64,000 bases of DNA from Mimachlamys varia (lineage: Eukaryota > Mollusca > Bivalvia > Pectinida > Pectinidae): assembly GCA_947623455.1 (NCBI GenBank), contig OX392545.1:28471001-28535000 (forward strand). Reading direction: 5' to 3'. Numbering within the stretch: position 1 is the first letter of the stretch; every line of letters starts with the position of its first letter. Below are positions 43,661-55,000 of the stretch, piece after piece. Under the pieces are notes generated by a model that was not told the DNA's origin, did not search any database, and saw nothing but the letters and a program-made list of their open reading frames with translations. A program made the position numbers and the translations under genes.

Positions 43661-43828
43661 TATATAGGGATTGAACGGCGTTTTTTAATTTTCATGCCGG
43701 TATGAATGCAAAGCGGTTACATCCATATTGCATGAAGCCCGCTAGGGCTTCATGGTCAATATGGATGTAACCGATTTGCATTCATACCGGCATGAAAGTT
43801 AAAACAACGCCGTTCAATTCATATATTT
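43661..43828. repeat. Long palindrome (foldback element)
   Basis: Arms of about 75 bp meet at GCCCGCTAGGGC near 43742. The left arm contains ATTGAACGGCG, TTCATGCCGGTATGAATGCA and GGTTACATCCATATTG; the right arm contains their reverse complements in reverse order. Almost no spacer. Confidence 0.85.
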
Positions 43829-44877
43829 ACATTTTTCGTACTGTCTAATTTATTTTCTTACGCATTGAACAACTGGTTAATCAACTGCGTTTGTTATTGC
43901 GCCGTCCTTTAAACGAAAAAGGCAGAACAGCCATAATTTGCGTAAAATTGGCGCCAATAATCTACCTTAGTCATTTGAACGTTTGACGTTGGGGCGTTCT
44001 CCATGTTATCCGAAGCGGAGCCGTAAGACTCCCATTGAACAAGACTAATATATTACGTCATAAGTAATTCACGTGAATGGATGTATTCATACTGTATTCA
44101 TGATGTATTCATAGTCTAGTGTTTGTTGTTTTCAGTTGGTATGTTCATATAGAGAAGAAACAATCAGAATGTAAATATAGCCACATGTTTAGTTGTTTTT
44201 TCATTTGCGTATGTATTAATTACGATGAATTTCACTCATTTTGGCCCATCGACAAAAATCATATCTTGGTTGTTTCCTAGTTATTTCTTTTATCAAAAAT
44301 AAAATTCTTCCAACACGGTTTTTGCATGTTTTGCTAAAAAAAATAAAGAAAAAATGAAAGCATTAAGTGCAGTAAATTTCTTTTTTGAAAAAAAAAAAAG
44401 TTTAGCAATCCCCAAAAATGCCGGTCTGTACTTCCAATAGTCCTCTGCACCTGAGACATTGTGGATTAACGTGTCTGCAACCACATCAGGAGCGTAGTTG
44501 TAGATATTTCGCATGGAGCACGATTCCGAAAACGTATCCGTAGAGAGCGGGAAGAAATCCTTGATGTGTGTTTAAATAAAAAAAAATGTTTTAAAATTAT
44601 GAAGATGCAATACTTTCAAAATCATACTTGGACCATATAAGATAATTTGGCAAGTGTCAAATACAATATAGGTATCACTTGACTATATGTATAACTCGAT
44701 CGCACTTCCCACACAAGGACACAGGAACCGTACTGATAGAAAGATGGATATTTTTTATTTATAAAACCTCCTAAATACACATGAAACGCGCCTTTTCCCG
44801 TAGAATTAATCTCGGTTTCCTCCAAAAACACGCAAGACCGTGTCTCGAAGGTTTACTCGACTATCCGGCAAGTTTTG
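43829..44877. other. Non-coding, with one candidate exon on the minus strand
   Basis: From about 44560 down to 44400 the minus strand encodes DFFPLSTDTF...YNYAPDVVADTLIHN...DYWKYRPAFLGIA, which looks protein-like, preceded by an AG (TCAAG) and followed by A-rich decay (KLFFFSKKK). No family was recognised and no partner exons were found. It may be an exon remnant or part of a repeat. Confidence 0.35.
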
Positions 44878-45014
44878 CATATTCAATGAGTTTTGACGTC
44901 ACCCCGCGCGGTAGTCTTTTGCTGTCATTGGATGCCTAAATATAAAGGAAGACCGCTATCCAATGACAGCGAAAGGTCATCGCGTGTAGTGACGTCAAAA
45001 CTGAAGGGAATATG
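44878..45014. repeat. Foldback inverted repeat
   Basis: CATATTC-AGTTTTGACGTCAC...GCTGTCATTGGAT pairs with ATCCAATGACAGC...GTGACGTCAAAACT-GAATATG around a 24-bp centre. Arms about 55 bp with mismatches. Each arm holds TGACGTCA, a CRE-type palindrome. Confidence 0.75.
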
Positions 45015-45425
45015 TTATCTACCAAAATCTGTGAAATAGTAAAAGGGTATTAAAGACATTAGATATCCTTGTACTACACCAGTGGAAATGAAAAAAAAAA
45101 CACCAAGGAATTGCAATTCGTCCCATGTAATATCTAAATGCTGCCTTTGGTTAGATATTGCATCTTTGTCATCATATGTACACTAGTGTATGAATAAATC
45201 TTATCAGAACGATTGTATATCTCAGTAATAAGATATATAAGAAGTATAAATATTAGTTTGTTTAACGTGTTCTTAATTGTTTTTAATTTAGATTAAGTTT
45301 GTATTACATTTTAACCAGTGAAATATCAGAAAATATCAACTTGATGAAACCCCTGATCAGTTGTAACCGCAAATTTTAAAAATGAAATAAAACTTTTGGG
45401 AATTTTGAAAATGTAATAAAAGAAA

Positions 45426-45559
45426 ATTCAATGGTTTCCCAATAGATATCAAGTATAATTTACTCGTATTTGCAGATTTTATAAGTATTTTCACGAGTGC
45501 AATAAAATAACTGGCGTACTCGGGAAAGATATTCGATATTTAACGGGAAACCATTGAAT
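45426..45559. mobile_element. Small inverted-repeat element
   Basis: A perfect 15-bp terminal inverted repeat ATTCAATGGTTTCCC (45426-45440) / GGGAAACCATTGAAT (45545-45559), total 134 bp, no coding capacity. Probably a MITE. Confidence 0.65.
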
Positions 45560-45699
45560 AGCCTCTATATATTTACATATTTTGTAATTTCTGTAAATTT
45601 CACAATTTGACATAGAGTAATCACCCAATCTAATAAAAAGCTTTACGTCAATCTACTGATTCGTACCCACATCAACGAAAACAAAACATGAAACAAGAA

Positions 45700-46595
45700 C
45701 ATTTATAATTGATTGATTTCACAGCTTTTTATTAAAACACGCTATCACCGACAGAAAATATTCTTTTATGCATCTTTATGGCAATATGTTAATCATAAAG
45801 TTTGTGAGAGATCTAGAAATTCTTACTTTAAGGCGCATTACTGTTTGGGAACCAGGGAGAAAATGCGAATCATAGATTATCTGACTGAAATGAGTCTACC
45901 TAACTAAATAGCCAGTGAAAGAATTAAATGATCGTTATACCGCAGGTTGTGCAGGAGGAGGATTTCTAGATTTCCTCCTGATCAAGACCTCATCGCCGAA
46001 ATTAAGATTATAAGACTCATTCATGACCAGGGATATTCCAACCAAGGAGGTTTTCAAATTTGGAAACACCCGAAGGTTTTGCCAAATTTGAAAAGCCCGA
46101 GGGTGGAATGTCGCTACCTTACACCTTTGGTAAGGAAAGAGTCTTTTTCTCTCATATAAACACCTCGAATAAGCTCAAAACCATGAAAATACGTTTTGAC
46201 TTGCTACCACTTTGAAAAATTTCAACTTTTTCTTTGAACTTTTTTGACGAAAACGATTTAGACAGCGAAATTAAGCATTCCGTGTATTTTCGTTTGCGCA
46301 CAAAAATTAATCTTGCTTTTCTGGTGTTGATGGTTAATTTTTTGTAAAAGGTTTTAATTTCATCACGCCGTCGTTTTCTCTTTCCGGCATCAGAGTTTAC
46401 TGTATTCGTGACGTCACGTCATTGTTGAGCCATTGTGATTTCACCTCGCGTGTTATGCTATGGATTTTTCTTGCTTAACTTTCTTACATGGGAAAACTAT
46501 TTCCAACATGGCGAGATATGAGAGAAAAAGATGAACCATCATGGTTCCAGTAGAACCAGTTTCGGCTTCAGATACTGTAAATGCCAATATTTTCG
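45700..46595 (-). pseudogene. C1q-domain pseudogene, split by a MITE
   Basis: The plus strand at 45711-45900 matches the 3' region of the C1q gene at 46830-47000 (TATCACCGACAGAAAA, CATAGATTATCTGACTG-type phrases). 45945-46015 on the minus strand gives LNFGDEVLIRRKS-like coding, equivalent to LNLGDKVRIRMKS of the intact gene, and 46534-46590 gives the TDSTGTMM-equivalent segment. The two pieces are separated by MITE M2 (46013-46533), and the upstream half of the domain is missing, replaced by another repeat from about 46596. Non-functional. Confidence 0.7.
46013..46533 (-). mobile_element. MITE family M2, copy 2, inside C1q pseudogene
   Basis: Reverse-complement match to 39893-40456 over the whole length, including CATCACGCCGTCGTTTTC, GTGACGTCACGTCATTG and the palindromic tail (GGGATATTCCAACC...GAGGGTGGAATGTCGC). 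The target duplication could not be fixed. Confidence 0.75.
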
Positions 46596-46829
46596 TTTAT
46601 GGAAACTTTCACTTAGTCAGCTGCCAAACTGTTCGCGATGTAGAAATTTTCACGCTGTGTTGCACTGTGTACCTATAATGCTATTATACACTGTAAGCTT
46701 TGAGCGGTGTTGGATATATTGCGGTGATTTAATGCCAGCGAAATAAGCGAAAATTTCCACAACGCGAACAATTCTCTTTTAAATTACCCTTATCAACGAA
46801 ATCAACAAATGAAAACTAGAACATCAGTG
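46596..46829. other. Non-coding repeat-like DNA
   Basis: After the C1q match stops, the sequence (CCAATATTTTCGTTTATGG, GCGAAATAAGCGAAAATTTCC) resembles a type of GC-skewed dispersed repeat seen in bivalve genomes. No second copy in the window. Confidence 0.35.
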
Positions 46830-47018
46830 ATTTTTGGGTATTTTATTACAGCACACACTATCACCCGACAGAAAAGATTTCTCCCAATTCAATTTTTGTA
46901 GTAGCTTTATGTCGATATGTAAAACATACCATTCGTGTACTATCTAACACTTCGGAATTGAAGACCTATATTTGTATCAAAATGGGGAAATCCGATCCAT
47001 AGATAACCTGACGTCCAC

Positions 47019-49661
47019 TTAAAGCTTATAGCCTGTAAAAGTTGCCCATTTACCCATTTTGACAACAAGAGAATTGTTGGATTTCATTCTGATCCGGACC
47101 TTATCGCCTAAATTGAGGTGAAGCAGAACCATCATAGTCCCAGTGGAATCTGTTTCGGCTTCACCTACGCTGTTGACTGCCACGGGGGAGGTGTTCTTCA
47201 TCAGTTCAGTTTCTGTGTGGTCTGCTGTGGTTGTGCTCCAGAAGAAAATGTAGTAACCGGTACTACAGCAGTTAAATATTCCTGTGTGGCTGCTGTAACA
47301 GTCCCCTACATTAATACCAGCACTGTCAAATACTATGGTGTGTTCTGCTGCGACATCGTCAGCCTGTTTGGTCACTTGGGCAGAAAACATCACATTCCGT
47401 CCACCTGTAACAGGCAAGGTATTGTATAGTTGATATCAATAATCTCGAAAGATTTTAGTTATTTGTGATCATCATTGATATCATGAAATGATTAACAAGC
47501 GATTCATGTGATTAATAGCATGGATTATAAATTTCGTTTAAATATTTTACAAAGAGAAATGAATCTGTTTACTGTCGATCCACGGAGATAAACCAATACA
47601 TGTATTTCAAAATCTCCCTTTACTCAATAAACCCAAAAATGTGAAAAAGGTCCCTGCTTAGCGTACAACATTAAATGCCCAATATACGTACCTTTCGGCA
47701 AAGTTGAAGCGAAAATGAAGCCTTGTAACTTTTTATATCTATAGATTTACTTAGATTAACTGATATCAGCAATATTCAAGATGCATTCTTACGCGGTTAC
47801 CGATACAGCAGCAGTTGAAACTTGTATTTTTGTAAACACGCGCCCATTTTTAACTGTCTTCTAATATCGGCTTGTTGTTGAAGTGGGCCCCACCTGTATT
47901 ATTTTCAAATCTTTGGATTTTTCTGTCAAGAGTTTCTTTTTAGTTTCCGCTCAGGTTTACTTCGTTTTAGGCTTATTTTTGCATGGTTATTAACTGGTTT
48001 TTTTTAGACTTTTTCAGAATCACGAAATATTACATGGAGTTACGTATATTGGGCCTTTACGGAAACAACTGATGCATATCGTTGTCAGTATAATGGGACG
48101 GAGTCGGAAGCTTGCTGGCTCGATTAAAAAGTTTTATGTCTATAACAGTAAGGGCCGTTAAGGAGAGACTCTCGATGTATGCGATTTGTGTGTCCATATA
48201 TATGTCTTTGTGTTAAGCGCATGTGTATTTGGGAGGTGTGTTATTTTCGTGTAAGCCCCGTGCGATGGTGCCGATCTTTTGCCGATTTAAAGTGCTACCA
48301 TACTGAATTACAATTTTAAATTCACGGAATTTACCGTATTCGATAAGTGCACCGAGTGCTTTAAAAAAAAAAATAGGTGCGTGAATAAACCCTGTCTAGT
48401 GAAAGTTGAAATCTTGGTGTGCTGTCGGCGCCTCCTCAATGTCTTATTTGTCAGGCAAAGTTACTGCCCTTGATAATGGAAATCGTTTGTACTTTCGTTT
48501 GGTATACTTTTTATGAAGCATGTGTTTGCAACTTACTGTAACCTGCGGCCTACCACAATGTAAGTTCAGATCAAATCGTTGAAAGATTGTACTTTAATTA
48601 GTTCAGATCTAACATAATTGTAGTGTATCTTTCCATAATTAGTAGGCAAATAGTTAAATATGTTTATTTTCTGTATGATGTAGCCTTTTACCACTCACAC
48701 ACACGCTCGTCGTAATCGTTCGACTCACAGGCAGCCGTTGTTATTTACGAGCTATATGTATTTTGAATACAATTTAATGAGACTTACTGATGTGTTGGTT
48801 GTACTCTCTGTCTACATGCCAGCCCCTGATATGTGGGACGAAACTCTTAAAAATAAAGTATGCTTTCATTTCTCTGGAACAAAGGTTTTAGTAGAAAGAC
48901 AGTAGATTACATGCTATTTTATTGATAGTACTATCAAGTCATCATTAGATTTGCGCTTTTACAAGAAGACGAGAACAATAGGTGGTGTGGTATAAAGTAA
49001 TATATATATATAAATGACGTAACACACACATATGCTGCACCTCTTAAATTTAGTAATAGATACAGTATGCCGAAAAAATGAATTGAACTGCGTCATACAG
49101 CTGTTTCGTTCTCCTAGGACTCTTCAGTGATACTAGGGGCCAAAACGTAGGAATCCAACATTTCTAAACTATTGTAGAAGCAGAAGGGTCGGGTGCGTAA
49201 AACCGCTTTAATTTATGAATTTAGAAGTAAAATTAAACTAGTTCTGTATAATTTCAAATCGTGTACTACGAAAATGTGTATATTATGTACCGTGCCACTT
49301 TTCTAATGGGATTAAGTTCGTTAAAACCATTTATCAATTACTGTCGTAATAAAGACAAATCAACTCGGTAAAAATAAAACAGGCCAGTGTGTTTGTGCGA
49401 CATTAATCACTTACATGATGAGGTGGCTGCTACAAAATTTTCCCGTCTACATTGGGCAGTGTCAGTAGGGATGTTCGTGACACACTCCACCATTTTCCCA
49501 TTTTGTGTCTGAAGATGATCGATTTCTCCTTCCATTGAAGTGACTCGCTGTTCTATACTTTTCGTAGATACATGTTGCATTATTGCTATTTGGTGAGAAC
49601 GTTCCACTCTAAGCAAGCAAAATACCAAAACAGCCAGACGAAGTTTGAATATGTGCTCCAT
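47019..49661 (-). CDS. C1q-domain-containing secreted protein 1 (two exons)
   Basis: Exon 1 is 49661-49415, intron 49414-47405 (GTAAGT...TTACAG), exon 2 is 47404-47019; 210 aa predicted. Exon 1 encodes a signal peptide (MEHIFKLRLAVLVFCLLRVE), a short heptad-like stalk (SIEQRVTSMEGEIDHLQTQ) and two cysteines. Exon 2 encodes a C1q domain: NVMFSAQ, IVFDSAGINVGDCYSSHTGI, CCSTGYYIFFWS, TGTMMVLLHLNLGDKVRIRM, ATFTGYKL. The splice makes the codon TGT across the junction. C1q-domain proteins are secreted, trimerise through this domain and act in recognition of microbes or other ligands; no collagen region is present. A TATA box lies 50 nt upstream, and AATAAA on the minus strand (46847-46842) ends a roughly 170-nt 3' untranslated region. 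The gene looks intact. Confidence 0.88.
47675..48056. mobile_element. MITE M3 (TTAA target), in C1q-1 intron
   Basis: Ends are TTAA-ATGCCCAATATACGTA and TACGTATATTGGGCCT-TTAC; the second copy at 54194-54565 preserves both TTAA sites. The TTAA target suggests piggyBac-type mobilisation. No coding capacity. It sits at the same relative place in both C1q introns, so it was there before the duplication. Confidence 0.7.
48057..48989. other. C1q-1 intron, no further feature
   Basis: AT-rich intron DNA. A short ACACAC run is at 48697-48712 and an A-run at 48361-48371. No frame. Confidence 0.4.
48990..49330 (-). repeat. Dispersed repeat R2 carrying a hammerhead-like motif, copy 1
   Basis: Reverse-complement match to 57100-57425 and, for its first half, to 58910-59060. 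Shared phrases: GTAGTACACGATTTGAAA, CTTCTGCTTCTACA, ATCACTGAAGAGTCCTA, GCATACTGTATCTATTACT, GTGTGTTACGTCA. It lies in the C1q-1 intron on the sense strand of that gene. Penelope-like elements and retrozymes are known carriers of such ribozymes. Confidence 0.8.
49090..49131 (-). ncRNA. Hammerhead ribozyme-like motif (minimal, intronic, sense)
   Basis: The minus strand holds CTGAAGA (49127-49121, fits CUGANGA), a 5-bp stem II with one C-A mismatch around AGG (49120-49108), GAAA (49107-49104), then the palindrome CAGCTG and TA (cleavage expected between 49096 and 49095). The first three stem-I pairs next to the core form (TCA with TGA). All invariant core bases are present. Stem III is only 2-3 bp, as in the minimal hammerheads of Penelope-like elements and newt satellites, which work best as dimers. 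Activity is inference. Confidence 0.65.
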
Positions 49662-49699
49662 GATGTGTAGTTCAGGGACAATTGTTAACAGGTGACCAG

Positions 49700-49735
49700 A
49701 GAATCGAATATATATATACAGCTTGAAATGTAAAC
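49700..49735 (-). promoter_or_regulatory. C1q-1 core promoter
   Basis: The minus strand reads CATTTCAAGCTGTATATATATATTCG, with the TATA box near 49720-49707 and ATG at 49661. The phrase CGTTTACATTTCAAGCTGTA is identical upstream of C1q-2, so it is a conserved promoter block. Confidence 0.7.
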
Positions 49736-52022
49736 GTGGTAGGGACGGATATCGGTGGTGATTAATGCTGATTTTGGCCACCAGATAAAGAGCTGTTTCA
49801 TAAATATTTATGACATATGGTAAGTCTTCTACGCATTTAGATATACAAATGTACTTACTCATTGCATGTATCGTAAAAGGCAAATGGGATCATTCGCTTT
49901 CTTAGCAATAGCATTCAGAGCAATAACAACTTGTTCACTCATTGTCAGTTGATGGAGTGGAATGCTGTGATGCTGTGTTAGGTCTGTCAATATGACTAAA
50001 TTAAAAAATAATAGAGAACACCGAAGCGTCATCATCATCATAATAATCCGAACTCAATATCCATTATACTAGGGGCAAAGTATGGACAAAGGAAATATCA
50101 CATGAAACGCTTATGCGTAAATACACACCCTGGCACACAAGAAATATGGAGGTACGTCCTCCCTACCCTACTTTAATTAGCTGTTGGTAGGCCAAACTCT
50201 ATCCCATTAACCCATTAAACACTATCTGGAATTCACCTGAGGGTTTGTCAAGTTTCCTTTATATGGTCATCTTCTATCCCGGTTGCCTTGCTGGCAAATC
50301 CAAGAAAATGTTTTGGATAAGTTTGGTTTTATTAGGTCTGATGCCAGTCTGTCAACGTTGTATAAATGGTGGTCTGAGCGGCGGGTAAATTATTGGAAAT
50401 TATATTAATTATTTAATTTTCTACTGTAAGGATGATTGGAATTTTCAAAAAGTTGTGTTTTTTTGTAAAATCCTTTGCTCTAAAGCATTCTTGCATATAG
50501 TAGAGCTTAATTTTGTACTAACTGCGAGTTTGACTATCTAAAAAAAGAGGTGAGGTCAAATCTGGAAAAAACGAAATCGCTTTATTTTTCGTCTTCAGGG
50601 ATGAAGGCATTCGGTGAAGCGGGATTGCTTTAAAGATGGAAGTTGGCCCCATATCGCCTTACGCCGGCCCAAAAGGAGATGAATATCGGTTGCTTTACAC
50701 TTTTTCTGTTGGAATTATTACATTTCGTCGAAATTTTGTCTAAAGCATCATTTATAATTTTTTTACAAACGATGGATCTAACCCACAACTTTTATAAATA
50801 GGAATTTTTCGTCTGATTTGCCAATAGGATTTCGTATGATAACTGCTAAATGCCAATGAATTTCTAGGAAATGTGATTCACAGATCCATCTGAAATCCGT
50901 TAGACAAATCCTAAGTGCGAAACAAATTAGCAAGAGAAAACGAGATTGGTTTTAAATGTATCTGCTTGTTTATCAACCACCTGTTAACATATGAAGTACC
51001 ACTTGTTGTGGTGCGCATGCCAATAAAATGCCAGACAAGCTGTGGCTGTAATACAGCGTTTAGTCACGTATTTTCTCGTTATCTAGCTCGAGGAAAAAAT
51101 AATAAATTGAAATGTACATAATCCACGTGATTCATCTCCTTGCCTACCCGCTGATTTTTTTGTGTGTTTTGGTATCTCGCCGACAGTAATGTACACAGGT
51201 GAGGGTAATGTAGTGTACCTGTTCATAATGGACACAGGTGTGGTTAGTGTAGTTTACCTGTTCACAAATGTCATACCTTATTAGGCTACTGGGTCGAAAT
51301 TGAAGCATATCATAGACAGATAAAAGGTATTTTGAATCTCTTTATATTTTCGAGATAAAGTAATTAAATTGTGTGACTGTTTGTGTTGTATTGAGTGTCT
51401 GTCGAACTGACGTACACAACGGCGTGTTTAAAATATGACACATATATTATTAGACACAATCGTTGAGACTTATGTAAACATTTCTGATATTTATTTTCAG
51501 TTTTAGACAGTACATGTATATAACCATGCAAAAGTGATACTGATGCACCGTTAAATAAACTGAGGACATTTATTGGATAACGAAACTACACAAGGATACT
51601 TATAAGCAACGTTTTATCTCTGGTTCTGCTAATTGCTCGACAACGCAATTATCAACACTTCTTATTTCCATTCAGAGTACCATATAATCAATCTTATTGC
51701 GACACTGTATACTGCAAGAGTGAAATTAATGGGATCTGGATTTTGAAAAACTTGAAAGATCTTTTGATCAATCTTGAACACCCCCTCCCCTCCTAAAAAT
51801 GTCTTTTCGGTCAAAACATTCCACTCTGTACACTACCATACATGTACCTCATACAAAATTGAAAGAACGTCTTCGATCTCTTGTTGTGATCCTCTAACAA
51901 CATGGTTGTGTTTTTAATCATATATTTGACAAGAGAAACGTAATTTAAGACGTATTGCTGTCTCAGAATAGGAGAAATCCGCTCCATAGTTTATCTGGGG
52001 GAACTCTTCAAATTGTCTCCCC
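49736..52022. other. C1q-1 upstream / C1q-2 downstream, no gene
   Basis: Contains R1 repeat copy 49990-50115 (CACCGAAGCGTC, AGGGGCAAAGTATGGACAAA). The segment 50970-51490 is paralogous to 57430-58150 upstream of C1q-2 (GTAGTTTACCTGT, CATACCTTATTAGGCTA, TATTGAGTGTC-GTCGAACTGACG), so the duplicated C1q unit extends at least this far. 51860-52022 is the probable 3' untranslated part of C1q-2. Confidence 0.55.
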
Positions 52023-55000
52023 TTAAATCATAAAACCCCTGAAAAATGACTGTTTTACCGAAAGTTCAGCAGTAAGAGGAATGGTTGATTTGATGCTGAC
52101 CCAGACTTCATCGTTTAAATCGAGATGAAGCAGAACCATCATGGTTCCAGTGGAGTCATACCCGGCCTCACCTACTGGGGAATTGTTCTTCATCAGTTCA
52201 GATTCTATGTAGTTTGCTGCGGTTGTGCGCCAGAGAAAAATATAGGTTCCAGACTTACAACAGGTAAATATTCCAGTGTGACTGTTGTAACAGTCCTCTA
52301 CATTGATGACAGCACCGTCGAACACTATTCTTTGTCCTGCTGCGAAGTCGTCCAGCGTCTGGTTCAACTGGGCAGAAAACATCACATTTCGTTTATCTGT
52401 AAGATGAAAGTGGTGTATAGTTGCTATTAATATTCTCGAGGGAATTTAGTTATTTGTGAAACGAAAGGATTACAAAACGGTAGCTAATGCAATGAATTAT
52501 AACTTCCTTAATTTATTTTGACATCAAAGAATAGATAAATATAGTGTAAAATAATTCACCTCACTTTAATTTAATGAGCTCTAAAACCCCCAAAATACTA
52601 TTTTTTATTTTGAAAACATGTATAGTCTCAACAGGCATATTATATAAATGAATGAAAAAAGAAATTCTTACGTTACTGGAATATTTTTATATAAAACTGA
52701 GGATTCAGTCAAAGGGATCTTTTAGGTGATTTTGAAGTAAAAAATGTGTTTCAATTTCTTCCTTTCTAGTGTATATTTTGAGCTTAAATTTACAATTTAA
52801 TTAACTTTTGTCAACTTGCTTCGAATGCATATTTACTTCACACTTTCTTCTAGCTTTATAATGAGTTATGACTTCTAGAAACATCTCAGAATAGGCAATT
52901 TCGAAAAGCTCTCAATCTGAAGTGAATTAAAATTGCAGGACACACTTCATATGCTATAACTACAATATACTGATAGCTAGGATTGAATATTAAAGATAAC
53001 ATGATATGTGCTCAAATCCTAGGGCTGAACTCAGTTCCAGATACTGATTTATGTTTATGACTATAAGAGATATGTTTTCACCCAGAAATGGCATTAGCCA
53101 TCATTGTTACAGTAAAATGATATATTTGATGTAATGAGTTTGATTTGCTGCTAGTTTCAAGTCTCCTTACCTTATTATATAGATATATGTTTAGGTTGTA
53201 AAAATTAACAAATTTCATTGTTTTATTAAATTCTCCTGTCGTTTTTCAATCTTTAAGCGCTCATTGTATATAAAAGGCATTTTTGGATAAGCATGTAACT
53301 TGGTATATATATAAGTTATATGATTATAATTGATTGTCATACTTATTTCACAATTTCTATTACTTGAAAAACACGTTTTCTTGTGTTTTCAAGTACATTG
53401 ATTAAAGTGCATATTCGTGTTGATGCCAAATATCATAGTTAAATTCCAAATATAATTTTCCATCTCAATTAAGGTAAAAACATTAATTTGATTTATGGAG
53501 ATCGATTTGCGGTTAGTTTTAAGTCTCCTAACTATAGACAATATATATTAATGGTAAGTGATATCATTTTTTAATCAAATAATTTTGTTCATTTTCAATG
53601 TTTAAGCACACATTGTATATAAAAGGCATTTTGGTATGAGCATGTTACGTAGCGTTAATATTAGTTATCTGATAATATTTGATTTGTGAAAGTTTCATAT
53701 GTATCAGATAGCTTATTTTTACTTGAAAACGAAATATCTTGTGTTTTAAAACACGAGGACTAATATCCATCCTTTGCTTAACACCGAATATCTCCTTTAT
53801 TTGGGCCCACCCCTCAGGCCCTAGGGGTCTGGTGTGACCCCTTAGGCCTAATGGGCGGGCCCCAAAAGAGGGACTTTTTTAGTATTTAATCAGATTAATA
53901 AAGCGGACTTCTACCAATTTTGAAACGCTATTGAGGGAGGGCGTTCATACTCTATATAAATGTCGCTGTTATGACCATTGGCTTTAATTAAACCCTACTC
54001 CTCCTGAACCCTTTGGTGGATTTAACCACATTTGGTGTGGAACATTCTTAAGTGAAGGGTATATAAATCATGTTACGTGGCATGGAGTGTAGGGGAGATA
54101 TCTCTCCGGATCGGAATGTATACACGGTTTCTCCCCTGGTCGATACAAAATACAATTTGTTTTCAGTTCTTGTTTGCAGCTTAACGGTCTTAAAGGCCCA
54201 ATATACGTAACTTTCGGCAAAACTTGGAGCGAAAATCAAGCCTAATAACTTATTATATTTATAGATTTAGTTAAGATTAACTGATATCAGCATATTCAAG
54301 ATGAATTCTTTCGCGGTTGTCGGTACAGCAGCAGTTGAAACATGCTATTTGTAAACACGCGTCCATTTCAAACCGTCTTCTACCTTCGGGTGGGCCCCAC
54401 CTGAATTATTTTCAATTCTTTGGATTTTTTTGTAAATAGTTTCTTGTTAGTTACCGCTCAGGTTTACTTCGTTTTAGGCTTATTTTTTCATTGTTATCAA
54501 CTGGATCTTTTTTCAGAATTTTTCAGAATCTGAAAAATTTCCCTGAAGTTACGTATCTTGCGCCTTTAAGCATTACATGTAACGACTGATGCACCCTGTT
54601 ATCAGTATAATGTGACCGGGGTGGATGCTAGTGTGAGATAGCACTATAATGCCGGGCTATTACGAAGTGCGGGATATCCATACACAAGGGTGGGATTGAT
54701 ATATTGTGATACATTGAAAGGTTCCACATTTAAAACCATTTGTCAATTACGTGAACGCATGAGCAAAATCAAAACAAAACTATAACCGGCCAGTTTATGT
54801 GTTTACTTGATGAGGTGCCTGCCATGACCTTTTCCTTTGCACATTGGACATTGCCAGAAGAGATGTTCGTTACACACTCCACCAGATTCTTAATGTGTGT
54901 CTGAACTCGACCGATTTCTCTCTCCTTCGCGGCCACTATCCATTTTGGCGGCATCGTAGATTGTTCTACTGAAATATTTGGGGAACATTCCACCCCAAGC

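Noticed and set aside
47405..47417. C1q exon 2 as a stand-alone gene starting in the intron
   Set aside because: The apparent start is a TTG within the splice acceptor TTACAG; joining to exon 1 gives a signal peptide and keeps the frame.
49662..49883. Upstream extension of C1q-1 exon 1 to 49883
   Set aside because: The extension would place the TATA box (about 49707-49720) inside the coding sequence, and the signal peptide begins at 49661.
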